A DNA stretch of 64,000 nucleotides from Galerina marginata (Eukaryota > Basidiomycota > Agaricomycetes > Agaricales > Galerinaceae): assembly GCA_023014335.1 (NCBI GenBank), contig JAECYW010000001.1, positions 1,736,001 through 1,800,000 on the forward strand, read 5' to 3'. How positions within the stretch are numbered: position 1 is the stretch's first letter; each line of letters opens with the position of its first letter. Of the stretch, positions 46,836 to 57,975 are shown one piece after another. A program made the position numbers and the translations under genes. A model generated the notes under the pieces. That model made no database searches. It saw nothing but the letters and a program-made list of their open reading frames with translations, and had not been told where the DNA came from.

Positions 46836-47240
46836 CTACGCACTCCAAAGTGTAGAAAGATACTCGCTGACCATGGTAGCCACTTCTCCGAGATCGACAT
46901 TAGGAAGCACCGGAATGCCATCCACATCGAAGGGAACTTGTAAATGAAGCGTCGGGGTTTTCCTAAAATAATTTATAAAAAACGAAGTGGTTCGATCAAG
47001 AAGGCGAACTCACGAAGTAGGGTAACCGTCAAGTCGATTTGACGGCCGCTCCTAAGGGAATGTTGAACGTCGACAGCTTGGGAACGAATTCATTAGCGTC
47101 GGGGTGGTACGGGAGATGCGGCGGCTTTACGGGTGACGTGCTCGGTTAGTCATAGACTAATTAACGAACCATAACCATTGATTACTTACCACAGGGTCAT
47201 AAGCCGACTTGCGAGACCAAAAGGACTTGTCTGTTGGGGG
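46836..47240 (-). CDS. Fragment of an unknown spliced gene
   Basis: Three exon-like pieces on the minus strand: SPFWSRKSAYDPV (ends at a gtaagt donor near 47190), PHLPYHPDANEFVPKLSTFN (about 47080) and KTPTLHLQVPFDVDGIPVLP with NVDLGEVATMVSEYLS, stopping at 46836-46838. The joins are not all in one frame, so the middle is uncertain. The PFDVDGIPVLP phrase is well formed and suggests a real C-terminus. Upstream exons were not found. Confidence 0.38.
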
Positions 47241-48859
47241 TGCAGAGAGGTAGAGTTAATACCAGAAGATGACGGAGTATTATATTACTCATGTTGACAG
47301 CGGTTGAGGCATAAGTGGAGTTATCCACTGAACACATCGAATGCAAGGCGGAGATTTGAGGTGGTGTCGACCGCATTCAAGTTGACAGCAGACGACGAAT
47401 GCGGGATGATTTGACTGCGTAAACTGTGTCAATGGCCGGAGAGGTTGGAGACTTACAAGTCACCCGAGAGACTGCGGTGCAGACAGATTTATGGTCTGGG
47501 GAAAGATGCGCCACCTCGGTGGCCAAACAATATGCTATACGACTGCAGGACGGCGGCTGTCAATTGATCAGTAGATAGAAAGCGGGCAGTAGGGAGTTTG
47601 AATATACCAGCCAGCAATTTTCTTTCAACGATGAACGCTGTGATGCGCAGAAGAAGAGCTGTGCCATTATACCCGGAGATGATAATCAAGACATGGCATC
47701 TGTCGAGCTCGAGGAGATACTGGTAGGTGTGCTTGTACTTTGAAAGTTCTCAAAGGGTGGTGCTTAATTTCTTACAGCCCTTCAATGTTGCGAACAACCA
47801 CGAGAGGGTCCCACGAGTGACGAGACCTTCTTTTTTTTTTCTCCCCGCCGACCGGTCCGAGCCGGGGCTTTGAGCAAACCAGTCCCATATGACCGGAGGC
47901 GGCGGCTGTCTGTATTGAACACGATCCCGGGAATTGAATAGTGGATCGTGTAAGCCGGTAGAACAGAAATGGCTGTGGTGAACGAGGAGGAACAGGAGGA
48001 ACCAGGAACCAGGAGCCTGGAGGATCGAAAGCGCGAAAAGCAAGAGTTTTGACGCGAAATCGAAATGTTGACCAAGGAACGAGGGACCAAGAACCAAGAA
48101 GACGAAAGAAGCTCAGGCAAATCAACGAGAAGTGAAGAGGTGTGGAGAAACGGTGATACACAGCCTTGGGATGCGAATTCATGATTTTTTTAAATTTTGA
48201 TTATATAATGTTTGGGGTAGATAAAAATAAATAAACTAATGCCTCTCGTCAGGACATAGGGACATAATAAGATTTGGGTGGTATCGCGAAACTCTGATCG
48301 TCTAATTGAGATTGATGTATGACGGACGGCGTAGCTACGTTTCAATTGGGTGTGAGTTGCAAAAAACGAGTGTGAGCGCCTGTTGGATGGCGGGTGTCAG
48401 GAGGCGGGTGTATGGAACAAGCGAGAGCAAAGCTTACCGCTGCTCAGTGGTCTCCGACTCTCGGTGCGAAGACCGGTAGGGTTTTTGGTGGACCTTCGAG
48501 GTGTCGGACACCGGGAAGCCAGGAAGCACGCTCTTGTGACGTTGTCAGACGCACGACCACGGAATATGAGGGGCAGGCTTACAAGAATGGCAGCAGTAGT
48601 GGGCGTAGGCGTAGAAGGACGGTAGGGCGGAAATGCCGGGTACGAGCAGCGAGGACGAGGTGGGCGGGACGGGCGATATCTGCCGACGTAACTCGGTGAA
48701 AATTTCGTCGTTGGTATCCTGAGTCCAGTCGTCGTCTTCGACGGGGCTCGTCGGTGGGCGCCGTTGGGGATGGGTGCATGGATGGGGCTTGTTAGACGAT
48801 GGGACGTAGGTGAATATTGGCAGTATTGGTGGTGATGGGCACAGAGAGAGTCGGCAAGG
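47241..48859 (+). other. Long low-information region
   Basis: About 1.6 kb with no supported gene. 47980-48120 is a purine-rich stretch with repeated ACCAGGAACCAGGAGCC-type phrases that opens long chance frames on the minus strand. 48380-48800 is GC-rich with overlapping frames on both strands, and its lower part resembles sequence near 58.4 kb in style. Confidence 0.4.
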
Positions 48860-49345
48860 ATTGCCTGTAATCAAGGATACTCTTTGTTAGATTTTTTTTT
48901 TTGAAATACAAAAAAATGGAGGTACGTACGCTGTGACCTGGAGGCCCGTAACCTGTTCCGACATCGGTGTGCAACAACGAACGCCGATGAATGCAGGGAC
49001 CGCGTTAACTTCGATAAAGCATATTTAGTCGATGTGGTAGTTCTCGACATTGAATGTCGCGTTGAGTGCGAAGGTGGTGGCAGGGTCCTGGGGATTGGAG
49101 TGGGTCAACTTCGACGTCATGGTAGCTGCGAGGTAGACAAGGATGTGACGTTGGAGGCGGTAATTGGCATGGAGGCCTGAGGGCTCGATAGGAAGCAATA
49201 AAGTTGTGGATGGTGGTGGTTAAACGACAAGATTCACAAGAATGACCGCATTCGGAAATCAACTTATCGCCTGCTTGTTTAGGGCGTGCTTTTTGGACTT
49301 GGAAGATGAATATTAATGCTCCAGCTGATTAGGTCGAAAAGGTAC
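48860..49345. repeat. Copy 1 of a ~490-bp dispersed repeat
   Basis: Matches 58845-59345 in the same orientation with scattered substitutions and indels. Shared phrases include TGTTAGATTTTTTT, GAGGTACGTACGC, TGTGGTAGTTCTC, GCAATTGGCATGGAGG-type bases, TGTGGATGGTGGTGGTTAAA with CGACAAGA, and TACAGTACTAGGTA at the end. No coding signal is conserved between copies. Confidence 0.75.
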
Positions 49346-49867
49346 AGTACTAGGTAGTCTAAGTACAATCTCACATGCGCCATTCGCTCAGAGACCAAAA
49401 GCTTACAACCTGTCGCTACGCAAACTACACTGCAAATTGAGAGCGTGATCACCGAACGGGTAGTCGCATAGCGCACCGAATATGGACAACCGGATCACAA
49501 CCAATCGGAATTTCGTTTAAACCTAAATACACGAATTCCATTCTTCTCGGGCAGTGGTGTTGAGATATGAATGCATTTAGAAGTGATTAGCGGCTAAATA
49601 TTTAAATTATTCGAAAACCCAATGCAACGGAATGCGACGCAAGAAAGCCAGTAAAATACAATGATCCCGACGATTGCTTTGCCGGGATGGCTGCAGGCAA
49701 TGTTCATTAGCCCTGCATTTCTGTCGTCGATTTTGAGCCGGAGGCTACGGGCATGGTGGGCTCGGCTGGTGAGTGTGGTCGTGGTGCGAAGTTTAGGCGC
49801 GGTAAGGTCCTTTCCATGGCTCTGTATCGCAAGGTCAGGTGATATTTTTAATGACAGAGAATCAGAC
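49346..49867 (+). other. Intergenic spacer
   Basis: About 520 bp downstream of the repeat copy and of the 3' end of the next minus-strand gene. AT-rich, no gene supported; the 77-codon plus frame at 49661-49894 overlaps that gene's last exon and is a chance frame. Confidence 0.35.
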
Positions 49868-52464
49868 CTACTCCCCCTCGTCCCACCATTCTGAAAACGT
49901 TTTGGTGAGGTCTATACCAGCTTCAGGCTCCAACATAGCGTCATCCATAAATTGCATATACTGTGGGAGTAAGAGCTCGCAGTACGACCTTTCACTCACG
50001 ATCAAACTCTCAGTGAGTATGCGCGACTCCAGGTTGTAACGAACCTTTGAACAAAAATTAATCAAAACAATGAATTTAGAAGCCATTTGGACCAAAGTGA
50101 CACTGACCCGGATGTGTGACAAGCATAGCTTCTTCGAGGTGAATTTCCTCTTGAATAGATCAGGATGGGCAACTGCTGAAGAATCCGGTGATCCAAAGTA
50201 TGAATGTAGGGTGAATTTCTTGGCGGCAGGTTCAGTGAAGTATAATCTGTCCCCCTAAGAGTAAATCAGTTAGTGCGTGGTTTCATTCCATAACATGGAT
50301 GTTGCACTACCTGCTCGTTTTCATCCGTCCGGGAATTAACATGTTCACAATTTGACAGATTGTGCATTATGGGCAGCATCATGAGCGTGGTCCGAGTCAT
50401 CCCTTTTGTGATGCCGTAGATGGCGCAAACAATCTTGTTCAACATAGCCGCCTCCATCTCGAAGTCTTTGTTCACCCTAAGAATTATCTAGAGTAGTAAA
50501 TATCGCTCAGCATCACGCCGACACAAATGAAAGAAAGTCCTTACCTCAAGCCTTACGGCTTTGTTGTCCGGAAGGTCGTCCTCGGTGAATTTTTGGACAT
50601 CCCGTATGAAATTGAAAGTGCTAACAAAAACCACATCGAAATCGGATTCCACCGTGTAATCTAACGCGGTGGGTGGCAAGAACAAATCACTCGCCTTTGC
50701 CCGGGCAGCAAAGTAGCTCTTTGCACTGAGAAGGGCAGCGAAGTTAATGCCATTAGCTGGTAGGAGCGGCGCGGGGGCGGGGGCGGGGGCGTGGGCGGAG
50801 GCGGGGGCGGGCTCGGTTCTCGCTTTTTTTGGCTTCCGCCCTGCTGCTTTAGGGACAGGCGTTTGTGGCGGTACGTATTGTTGCCATACTTGCCCCTCGG
50901 GCTGACTTTCTGGCAAGTGGATAACGGAGTTTTCGACGCGGCTGTTGGGCTGGGACATGTCCTGCGAGACTACGTCGGAATTTTGGACGGAGCCGGGATA
51001 GCTCTGGAGCGCGCGGCTGTCTTGCTCTAGCCCGGCGGAGTTGTTCTGGTTGAAATTTAGAGAGAAAATTTAGCGAGTTGAAAAAGGCGACGAAAATGAA
51101 TGACCATACCCGAGGTCGCTTCTGTGAAGCGCGATTGCCTGGGTGGGACTGGCCAATATTTGCCTGTCCCGAATGGTTCAAGTCCTGGTTGAAATTTCAA
51201 GAGAAGTTTGGTGAGTTTAAAAATGTGACGAATATGAATGACCATACATAACCTCGCTGAGGTTCACTCCGGGGGGCGCGAGGGCCGTTATATTGTTGTT
51301 GGCTGGAAAAATCTCCCAGCCCCAAGTGCTGGTCGAAATTTAAAGAGAAATTTGGTGAGTTTAAAAAGGTGACGAAAATGAATGATCATACGAGATCTCG
51401 TTGAGGTTGCTTCTGCGAAGTGCGGTTAAATTGACGGGACTCTTCCTGCGCGACGCCGCGATATTGTTGTTGGCCGGAAGAATGTCCCCGGTTGAATGGG
51501 TCCGTGGACTGGTCGAAATTTAAAGAGAAGCTTGGTGAGTTTTAAAATGCAACGAATATGAAGGACCATACATAACCTCGCTGAGGTTCGCTTTGGGGAA
51601 CGCGGAGGCCTCTAGATTGCTGTTGGCGGTGAGAATATCCCAGCCCGAATTGGTCGAATGGCTGGTTTTGGTGAGTTTAAAAATGCAACAAATATGAATG
51701 ATCATACATGACCTTGCTGAGGTTCGCTCTGGGGCGCGCGGGGGCCGTTATAGTGTTGTTGGCCGGAAGAATATCCCGGTCCAAATTGGTCCAAGGACTG
51801 ATCGAACTTAAAGAGGGATTTGGTGAGTTTAGAAGGTGACGAAAATGAAGGACCATACATGACCCCGCTGGGGTTCACTCTGGCCGGCATCATTGTATTG
51901 ATAACGCTGGGTAGAACTTCCCTGGCCAATTTGGTCCGAGCGCTGGTCAAAATTTAAAGAGAAGTTTGGTGAGTTTAGAAGGGTGACGAAAATGAATGAC
52001 CATACATAACCCCACTGGGGTTCACTCTGGGCGAAACGATTGTTCTGATGTGGTTGGGAAGAACCTCCCTGGCTAATCTGGTCGGAGCGCTGGTCGAACT
52101 TTATAAAGCGACGTTTGGTAAGTTTAAAAATGCGACGAATATGAGTGATCATACATTAACTCGTTGAGGGTTGTAGGGTTCCAACGAACTGGAAGAAAGC
52201 GCGTTCGTGCTATCGGCAGTCAAATCCAACAAAAATGCCGGTAGGAACGAATTGGGATCTATGTCCCTAAAAACACACACAAAAAGCCGCATTAATCAAG
52301 GCGTCGAGTGAAAGGGAAATAAGAACGTGCGTATCCAATAAAGAGGGGTGTGGGTGTGCTGGTTGGGGACCGGCGACGGTTGGGAAGGGGAGCTCAGTGG
52401 TATGGTAGGGGAGCTCAGCGTTGTAGTTTGCCATGGTATGAAGGTCGAATTCAAAAGAGGGCAA
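49868..52464 (-). CDS. Unknown protein with seven tandem Q/G/S-rich exons
   Basis: Function unknown. The first exon reads MANYNAELPYHTTELPFPTV (upstream in-frame Met at 52464); the next has PNSFLPAFLLDLTADSTNAL and ends YNPQRVN. Seven repeated exons follow (51110-52110), then a long exon with QDSRALQSYPGSVQNSDVV, a Pro/Ala run (APASAHAPAPAPAP) and ALLSAKSYFAARAKASDLFL. The C-terminal part is folded in character: DFEMEAAMLNKIVCAIYGIT, GDRLYFTEPAAKKFTLHSYF, SKKLCLSHIR, VRYNLESRILTESLIVSERS and a stop at 49868. So a long disordered N-terminus precedes a conserved-looking domain of about 200 residues. The join between the first two exons is uncertain (a poor GC donor or an unseen exon). Confidence 0.62.
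51060..52165 (-). repeat. Tandem exon-intron array, eight intron copies and seven exons
   Basis: Eight copies of an intron segment (plus strand GGTGAGTTTAAAAATGTGAC and GAATATGAATGACCATAC) start near 51073, 51211, 51354, 51533, 51671, 51822, 51967 and 52118, a spacing of 138-179 bp. Between them are seven exons of about 75-120 nt, each read in phase 0 on both sides on the minus strand, with consensus DQFGxGYSSxQQQY and PQSEPQRGY. All seven stay open. Confidence 0.82.
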
Positions 52465-52973
52465 GTAGTGGTTATATGTCGCGGAGCTTTACTTCCACAC
52501 TCACCCGATTCAGAAATGACTATCCAATTCGGGAATCAGTCGAGTCGCACGAAAACCTATTGAGAATATCCAAACGTCAGTTTATTTTTATTCGTCAGGC
52601 GAGGCCACCTCATGGTACGGTCAATACTGGTATCAGAGGTTCTTGGCTAGGGTCGCCTGCACTGCCCATTACTCGAGGCCAACCTCGACTCGGATAATCA
52701 CCACATCCCTCGACGCAATGGTACGTTTTGTTTCTGCTTTCGTATTTGATATGATATTCAGGAACAAGTAATTCTTCAGCGGCGGGGGTCGATCTGCTCC
52801 AGCCACAGCTGGTGTTTACGCGATCCTAAGCAACAGGTGCTTCCGTTTGGTTAGTGGCCCTAACCGATAATTGTGTATCGGCCCTCTGTTATGCGCTCCA
52901 ATTAGTTTTTAAGGTGAACGGACTTCGGCGATCCATACCGTTTATCTCTACATTGCCCTCACTATTAACCATG

Positions 52974-53498
52974 CCTGCCACTCGTACCCCACATCGTGCA
53001 CCTTATGTCACGCTCCAAGCCGATCCGAGAAATATGTCGACGTTCCCTATGCCTTACTTAGGCGCACTTTCAGCTGCAAACCCAGATCTTGACGGTCTTG
53101 ACAAATTCCAGGCGTTGCGGTTCATTAAGATCAAGATTTCCCGTCTCATAAAGTCCATCGCTCCCGCATCTCCGAGGAAACAACCTCCGCACAAAAGGCG
53201 TCACGTTGAACTGGGGCCTCGTCTTGATTATGGGTTCTCGGGGCAGTTGCAGGCTGGGAGGTGGTATCAACCTGTGAGTAATGCGCTAACAGCATCTAAT
53301 CGGAAATTAACGACGTCCTTTTAGTGTTACACTTGCGAAGGATATGTACTTCAGTACATCACCGATCCCCTCGACCCCGATCCGCTCACTGGAAGTTCTG
53401 AGCTGGGAATTCTCTATGACACCCTCAACGAAATTAAGCGCTATGAAGACGGCGCTACACCCCCAACCGGAACTGCAAAGGCTCGGGTCAAGTACTGA
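52974..53498 (+). CDS. Unknown small protein, two exons
   Basis: Function unknown. The start at 52974 gives MPATRTPHRAPYVTLQADPR, followed by FPMPYLGALSAANPDLDGLD, a helix FQALRFIKIKISRLIKSIAP, a basic patch and GPRLDYGFSGQLQAGRWYQP. After an intron (about 53274-53324) the second exon reads CYTCEGYVLQYITDPLDPDP, LGILYDTLNEIKRYEDGATP and stops at 53496-53498. An ATG at 52854 is in the same frame but precedes a hydrophobic stretch and is less likely. A CxxC lies at the exon join. It may be one of many small lineage-specific mushroom proteins. Confidence 0.5.
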
Positions 53499-53864
53499 AG
53501 TACTAGTGCCGGTAGATGACTTACTACATTATAATAATGTTTGCTTCGATGTTCACGACGTTTTGATTGAAAACAATTATCGCCGTCTTGAAATATAGTT
53601 GTTCATCCGTTGTTCATGGACTATGCTAGAAGTGTGGCTGAGTGAGCGACTGACATGCTGTCGAAGTTTTTCTAGTCGCGGGCGAGCGCAGCTCAGCCGT
53701 TGGTGCGCAGGAAGGCTTGGAGAAGGGACTGAGCGGCGACGAGGGCGGGAGTTGTGTATGACAGCGCGATGGCCTCAGTTACGCGTCTAGGAGGCTATGT
53801 CATCCTGCTTTTTTGTTGTTGTTAACTCAAGATATAACTACGGTAATCACTTGCACTTACAAAC
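53499..53864 (+). other. Intergenic spacer before MITE
   Basis: About 365 bp with no supported gene; GC-rich near 53660-53760, AT-rich next to the MITE. Confidence 0.35.
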
Positions 53865-54393
53865 ATTACAGCACTTCCATAATCTAATGAGAATCGACAT
53901 TTTTTATTTTTTCCAATTTCCCGATTAAGATTTTCTCAATTTGGGAATTTAAAGCACGTGCACTTTACCTATCATTGATATCTGGTCATCTTTCACTGTA
54001 TTTCTGACCCTTTCCTTCGTAAAACAATCACCTCTATGTTCACAGGACGATACAGGATCATTGTAGCATCCGCTGACGCCATAAATTCATTTTGATTCCA
54101 GAAGACGGGCAGCAGTACCTAGTTTCGTACAAGTTTCATCGAGAGGTTACCGTGTTCGTTCTTCCGTGTGATATTACATGAATGAAAGTATCTACTCCCG
54201 CAACAGAATTGTTCTACTTGCTTTTGAAGTCTTTTCTGCGGCTGAGGAGGTCAAGTGAAGGCCAGCCCAGTGGCCGACCAAGCGGGAGGCCAAGTGCACG
54301 TGCTCTAAGTTCCCAAATCAAGACATTCTAAATCGGGAAATCGGCAAAAAATAAAAAATGTCGATTCTCATTAGATTATGGAAGCGCTGTAAT
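53865..54393. mobile_element. MITE with about 100-bp inverted ends
   Basis: The element is 529 bp. Left end 53865-53965 and right end 54292-54393 are inverted copies with about ten differences; both begin ATTACAGC(A/G)CTTCCATAAT and continue TAATGAGAATCGACATTTTT, CGATTTCCCGATT-type bases, and end at GCACGTGCACTT. The internal 325 bp has no open frame of note. I could not find a certain target-site duplication. The superfamily is not assigned. Confidence 0.8.
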
Positions 54394-54466
54394 CACTTTT
54401 AATTGGATCACATTTGTCTAAAGTCTAGTATCTATAGTGCTACGATCAGTTGATCCAGAGAGATAA

Positions 54467-54618
54467 GAGGAAAGAGAGAAAAGCGTGCGAAAGTGATGGC
54501 GCAGGAGGGAAGTCGCGCCGGAGTTCAGCTCCTCGGTAGTCTGGTTTACCGAGGAGCTGAACTCCGGCGCGACTTCCCTCCTGCGCCATCACTTTCGCAC
54601 GCTTTTCTCTGTTTCCTC
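54467..54618. repeat. 72-bp near-perfect inverted repeat with 8-nt loop
   Basis: Left arm 54467-54538 and right arm 54547-54618 are reverse complements with one mismatch (gaggaaaG / gtttcctc side), separated by GTCTGGTT. The arms contain AAGCGTGCGAAAGTGATGGC and CGCGCCGGAGTTCAGCTCCT. The flanks lack clear inverted similarity. A transcript would form a long hairpin. Confidence 0.95.
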
Positions 54619-54854
54619 AAGACCACTATCTAGTCATCAAGTGATCGTCCATCCAGCCTCGTAAGTTCATTTCATTCATCGTTAGCCAGTAGATAGAACA
54701 TAAGAAATGAAATATAATAGTATGGATCGTGTTTGGAAACGAGAAAACAAATGGGTCTGGCTATTTGGCTCTGAAGCTGTGATTGGGCTCAATGCGATGT
54801 TACAGAGGGATGCTCGCTAATAGATTATTGACAGAAAATCGCCTTTGAAACACC
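54619..54854 (+). other. Promoter side of the Spt5-like gene
   Basis: About 235 bp between the hairpin and the next ATG; AT-rich, no gene seen. The hairpin therefore lies within the likely promoter of the next gene. Confidence 0.4.
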
Positions 54855-57545
54855 ATGAGCCGCGTATGTTAATGTTCCATTCGAATTACGCCGGACTGAT
54901 TATCTGCTTCTAGGAAGTTCCGATCGCGGTTCGACGTTTCCTGGATGTGGAGGCGGAGGTGGACAACGATGGGTTAGACGGCTATGATGACGACGAACAA
55001 GACTCCTTAGGTTTTTACCAGATCTTACCAGTCATGTAACTATCCCTTCGTTCTTTTAACTAACTACTTTTGATAGATGGTTTTATCGATAACGACGAAA
55101 ATTCTCAACGAGAACACGGCTGCAATGTCCGGCCATCGTTCAGTTCCTTGCGAAAAGACGACGCGGCTTTTGAAGATGCCTTGGAAAAAATCACTGCCCG
55201 TCTTCGAAATAAGTCGCTTCGGGAAAGGGTGGACGCGACATACGCCTTTGACGAATTGGTTAGTAGATTGCCATGCGAGTCTGATTGCCCAATATGGCGG
55301 GTTAAATGCCTCGTAAGTTTCTGATAAAACGATTCATTACTGGGAGACTTTATGATCTAACTCGCCCTAGACTGGAGCTGAAGAATCCGCTATCCTATCT
55401 CTATTGGATAAAGCAAGCTCAAAGCACCAACTTAACTCTGCGTTCACACCGGGATCTATACGGGGTTGGGTCTATTTAGAATGCACCATGAACCACGCCA
55501 TCGTCACTCTACTCAAAGAAACTCCGGGCATTATCCAAACACGAGGAGGCGTTCATCGTCAAAACATCCCGGCATCCGACTGGATCAGGACGTTGACGAT
55601 GAAGTCGGATAGCAATGCCGCTCAACAAGGCAGATGGGTTCAAGTGCGTAAGGGGGTCTACAAAGGAAACGTTGGCGTCGTAGTCAACGTGGAGGTCTGG
55701 GGAGTCGAAGTGCTGCTAGTGCCTCACCTAAGGTCACTTCAGAGCAGCTTTTCAGAGCCTACCTTTTCCAAAGTCCCTTCAAAAAGGAAGCGAAACACCA
55801 TCCCAAACATGGCGTTATTCGACCCGGTTTACTTCACGCATATCGATGGCCCAAAACCCGAACAACAAGACAGTAACCATTACTATACCTTTGCTGGCCA
55901 CCACTTCGAGTACGGTCTCATCCGCAAAAAGTACGACTTACATTCTATCTCGATTGCTACATGCATTCGTCTAGCAGCCTTATCTTTTTTCCTTGAGAGC
56001 AATCATCCGATCATCATCGATACAGCCGTCCCTCGCCCAGTAGAATGGGAATTCGAAGTAGGCGAACCAGTCGTTATACGATCCTCAAACCAAGAAGGCG
56101 TTGTGCTTGCAGTTGCAGACGACTATGCAGAAGTCGAACTGGTCAATGAAGGTCACACTCGTGTCTCTTGGTCAGACATCTACAAGCGTTTCAAAGCTGG
56201 AGACTTTGTTTTTGCGATGAACGGCGAAAGGTCCGGAAGTAGTGGATGGGTTATTACGGTGAAACAAGGCATCGCACACATTGTCGAGAAAACCGTTAAT
56301 GATATGAAGGATGGTCGCGGCCAAGCGCTCGATGTGCGTACCAATAGGATCTTTCTTGTCTCCACTAACTTGGATTGTAGCACTTTGAGATTCACGTCAA
56401 CTTGTTGAATCGACAGCCGGAACCATTCGTACAAACGTGCCATTTACCAATCTCAGACAGGCTAATGTCAGAGAGGCTAGCATCAGGATTACCACTCCCA
56501 GATAGTGGTTCACTCCGGGCAGATGAAACCCCGTGGTCTGATATTCAGGTCACAATCACTTGCGGTCCTTTCAAGGGGTTCTCTGCTACCGTCAAGAATG
56601 TCCTAGTGAATCAAACGACGAGGAGTGGGCTGAAAGTAGAAGTTCAGCTGTCGCATATCAGTGTTTCCCGGCCTTTCCATCGAGAGTTGGTTGATTATGA
56701 CAACATTATTGAATCTAAGTGAGTACATGCACTAATTTCGATGGTTCTTTTCTGATACAGACCTAAGTTCGTTCCACAAGCTATATGAATTTGAGCAGCC
56801 ACGCAGCACACTCTTTATGCCGAAGAACCTTTTGGCAGCCCAGTCGATAATGGTGACCTCTCGTTCAGATTCGTCAACCCCTTTTCCCGACATAGACTCA
56901 TCAACGCCTGCCTGGAATGCATCCTTCTTCACCCCAACTGCACTAGCCTCACTGTCGCCTGCTTGGGATCCATCATCTTGTATCCCCGTTGTTGCATCAA
57001 CCTCATTGTCGCCTGCTTGGGATCTGTCATCCCACACCCCTACTTCACGCCTGTCTTGTCCCTCGCCTAACCCATCTACCAGCACAACTCAGAATATGCC
57101 CATACACCCAATCTTGGATAGGCGTCTTCTTAATATCTCGCTTGAGCTGATCGTCAATGGTCCAGGATACAACAATAAACAGCTTACAGCCACTCTCATT
57201 GACCTTGATGGACGGTTGAGCATCCGGTATTTAAGCTATCGTACCTCAAAAGTTCTACAGTCCGAATGGATCTCCTTCAAAAATCCAACGGCCACGCGTG
57301 ATAATGGGCTGCTTGTCGTGATAAAAGGCGAACATTGCGGGAAACTTGTTCGACGAATTTACCACAGAAAGCACGCCGACCAAATTTACGTGATTCTAGC
57401 TGTTGTGGTAAAAGTCGGAGAGACAGAGACAATTTCGAATGAACGCTTGGAGTTGGGAATTGACAGTCTTTGTGTTAAGTACGAAGAATCGGCCCAGAGG
57501 AAGGCAGCGGACCTACTCATGGCTCCTCTACGTCGCACAAAGTAA
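54855..57545 (+). CDS. Spt5-like protein with NGN and KOW domains
   Basis: Paralogue of the transcription elongation factor Spt5. The start at 54855 gives MSR, joined over an intron to EVPIAVRRFLDVEAEVDNDG and an acidic run, which matches the Spt5 FxDxEAEVD segment. The NGN-type domain follows: IWRVKCL, joined over an intron to TGAEESAILSLLDKASS, GSIRGWVYLECTMNHAIVTL and NIPASDWIRTLTMKS. KOW-like motifs: GRWVQVRKGVYKGNVGVVVN, GEPVVIRSSNQEGVVLAVAD, GDFVFAMNGERSGSSGWVIT and VTITCGPFKGFSATVKNVLV. A Ser/Thr/Pro linker with two near-identical units (LSPAWDPSS, LSPAWDLSS) precedes a last domain with KGEHCGKLVRRIYHRKHADQ. There is no CTR-type repeat like true Spt5. Mushroom genomes carry many such divergent paralogues; the role is unknown. 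No frame break. Confidence 0.78.
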
Positions 57546-57975
57546 TAGTGCTGCCTTTGATTATATTTTAATATCCAGTAATCACTTGTATGTAGCATAG
57601 ATCAGCCTATTTTGGTGCTTCGCCCTGGGCCATTGGCAAGAGAACAATTTATCCTGTGGTAAGCTGAACTGCAGTTGCCATTATTGATGCCCTTCCAAAA
57701 AAACCCAATCTGCATACTTGACTTGGAATGCAGAGTATTAAACAAATTCATTGGTACGCAAAATACAAACGATGAGGTTATGCTATCTATTTACGAAAGG
57801 TGCCATGTGTCTCAGCAACATTGTAAAGGAAACTATCTTCGCGAATCGGTTGCGGGAGCCGCCAGGTGAGATCTCTCATGTTTGCGACAGACATCGGACG
57901 GGGTGCGACAGCGGAGGCGAATGCGGGGGGTCACGAGAACGACGAGTGGAGGAAGGTGCGAGGTAGATACTCGCG
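57546..57975 (+). other. Intergenic spacer
   Basis: About 430 bp with no supported gene, AT-rich then GC-rich near 57900-57960; leads into the tandem duplication. Confidence 0.35.

Noticed and set aside
47750..48182. Three overlapping minus-strand frames of 112-136 codons
   Set aside because: They arise from purine-rich, repeated sequence (ACCAGGAACCAGG), overlap each other in all phases, and encode only low-complexity peptide; no start context or family features.
49661..49894. 77-codon plus frame (MIPTIALPGWLQAMF...)
   Set aside because: It overlaps the last exon of the better supported minus-strand gene and has no features.
52267..52464. Reading the first exon of the exon-array gene as a separate small gene
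   Set aside because: Its coding part leads naturally into the next exon (PNSFLPAFLLDLTADSTNAL), so it is better taken as the first exon, although the donor is unclear.
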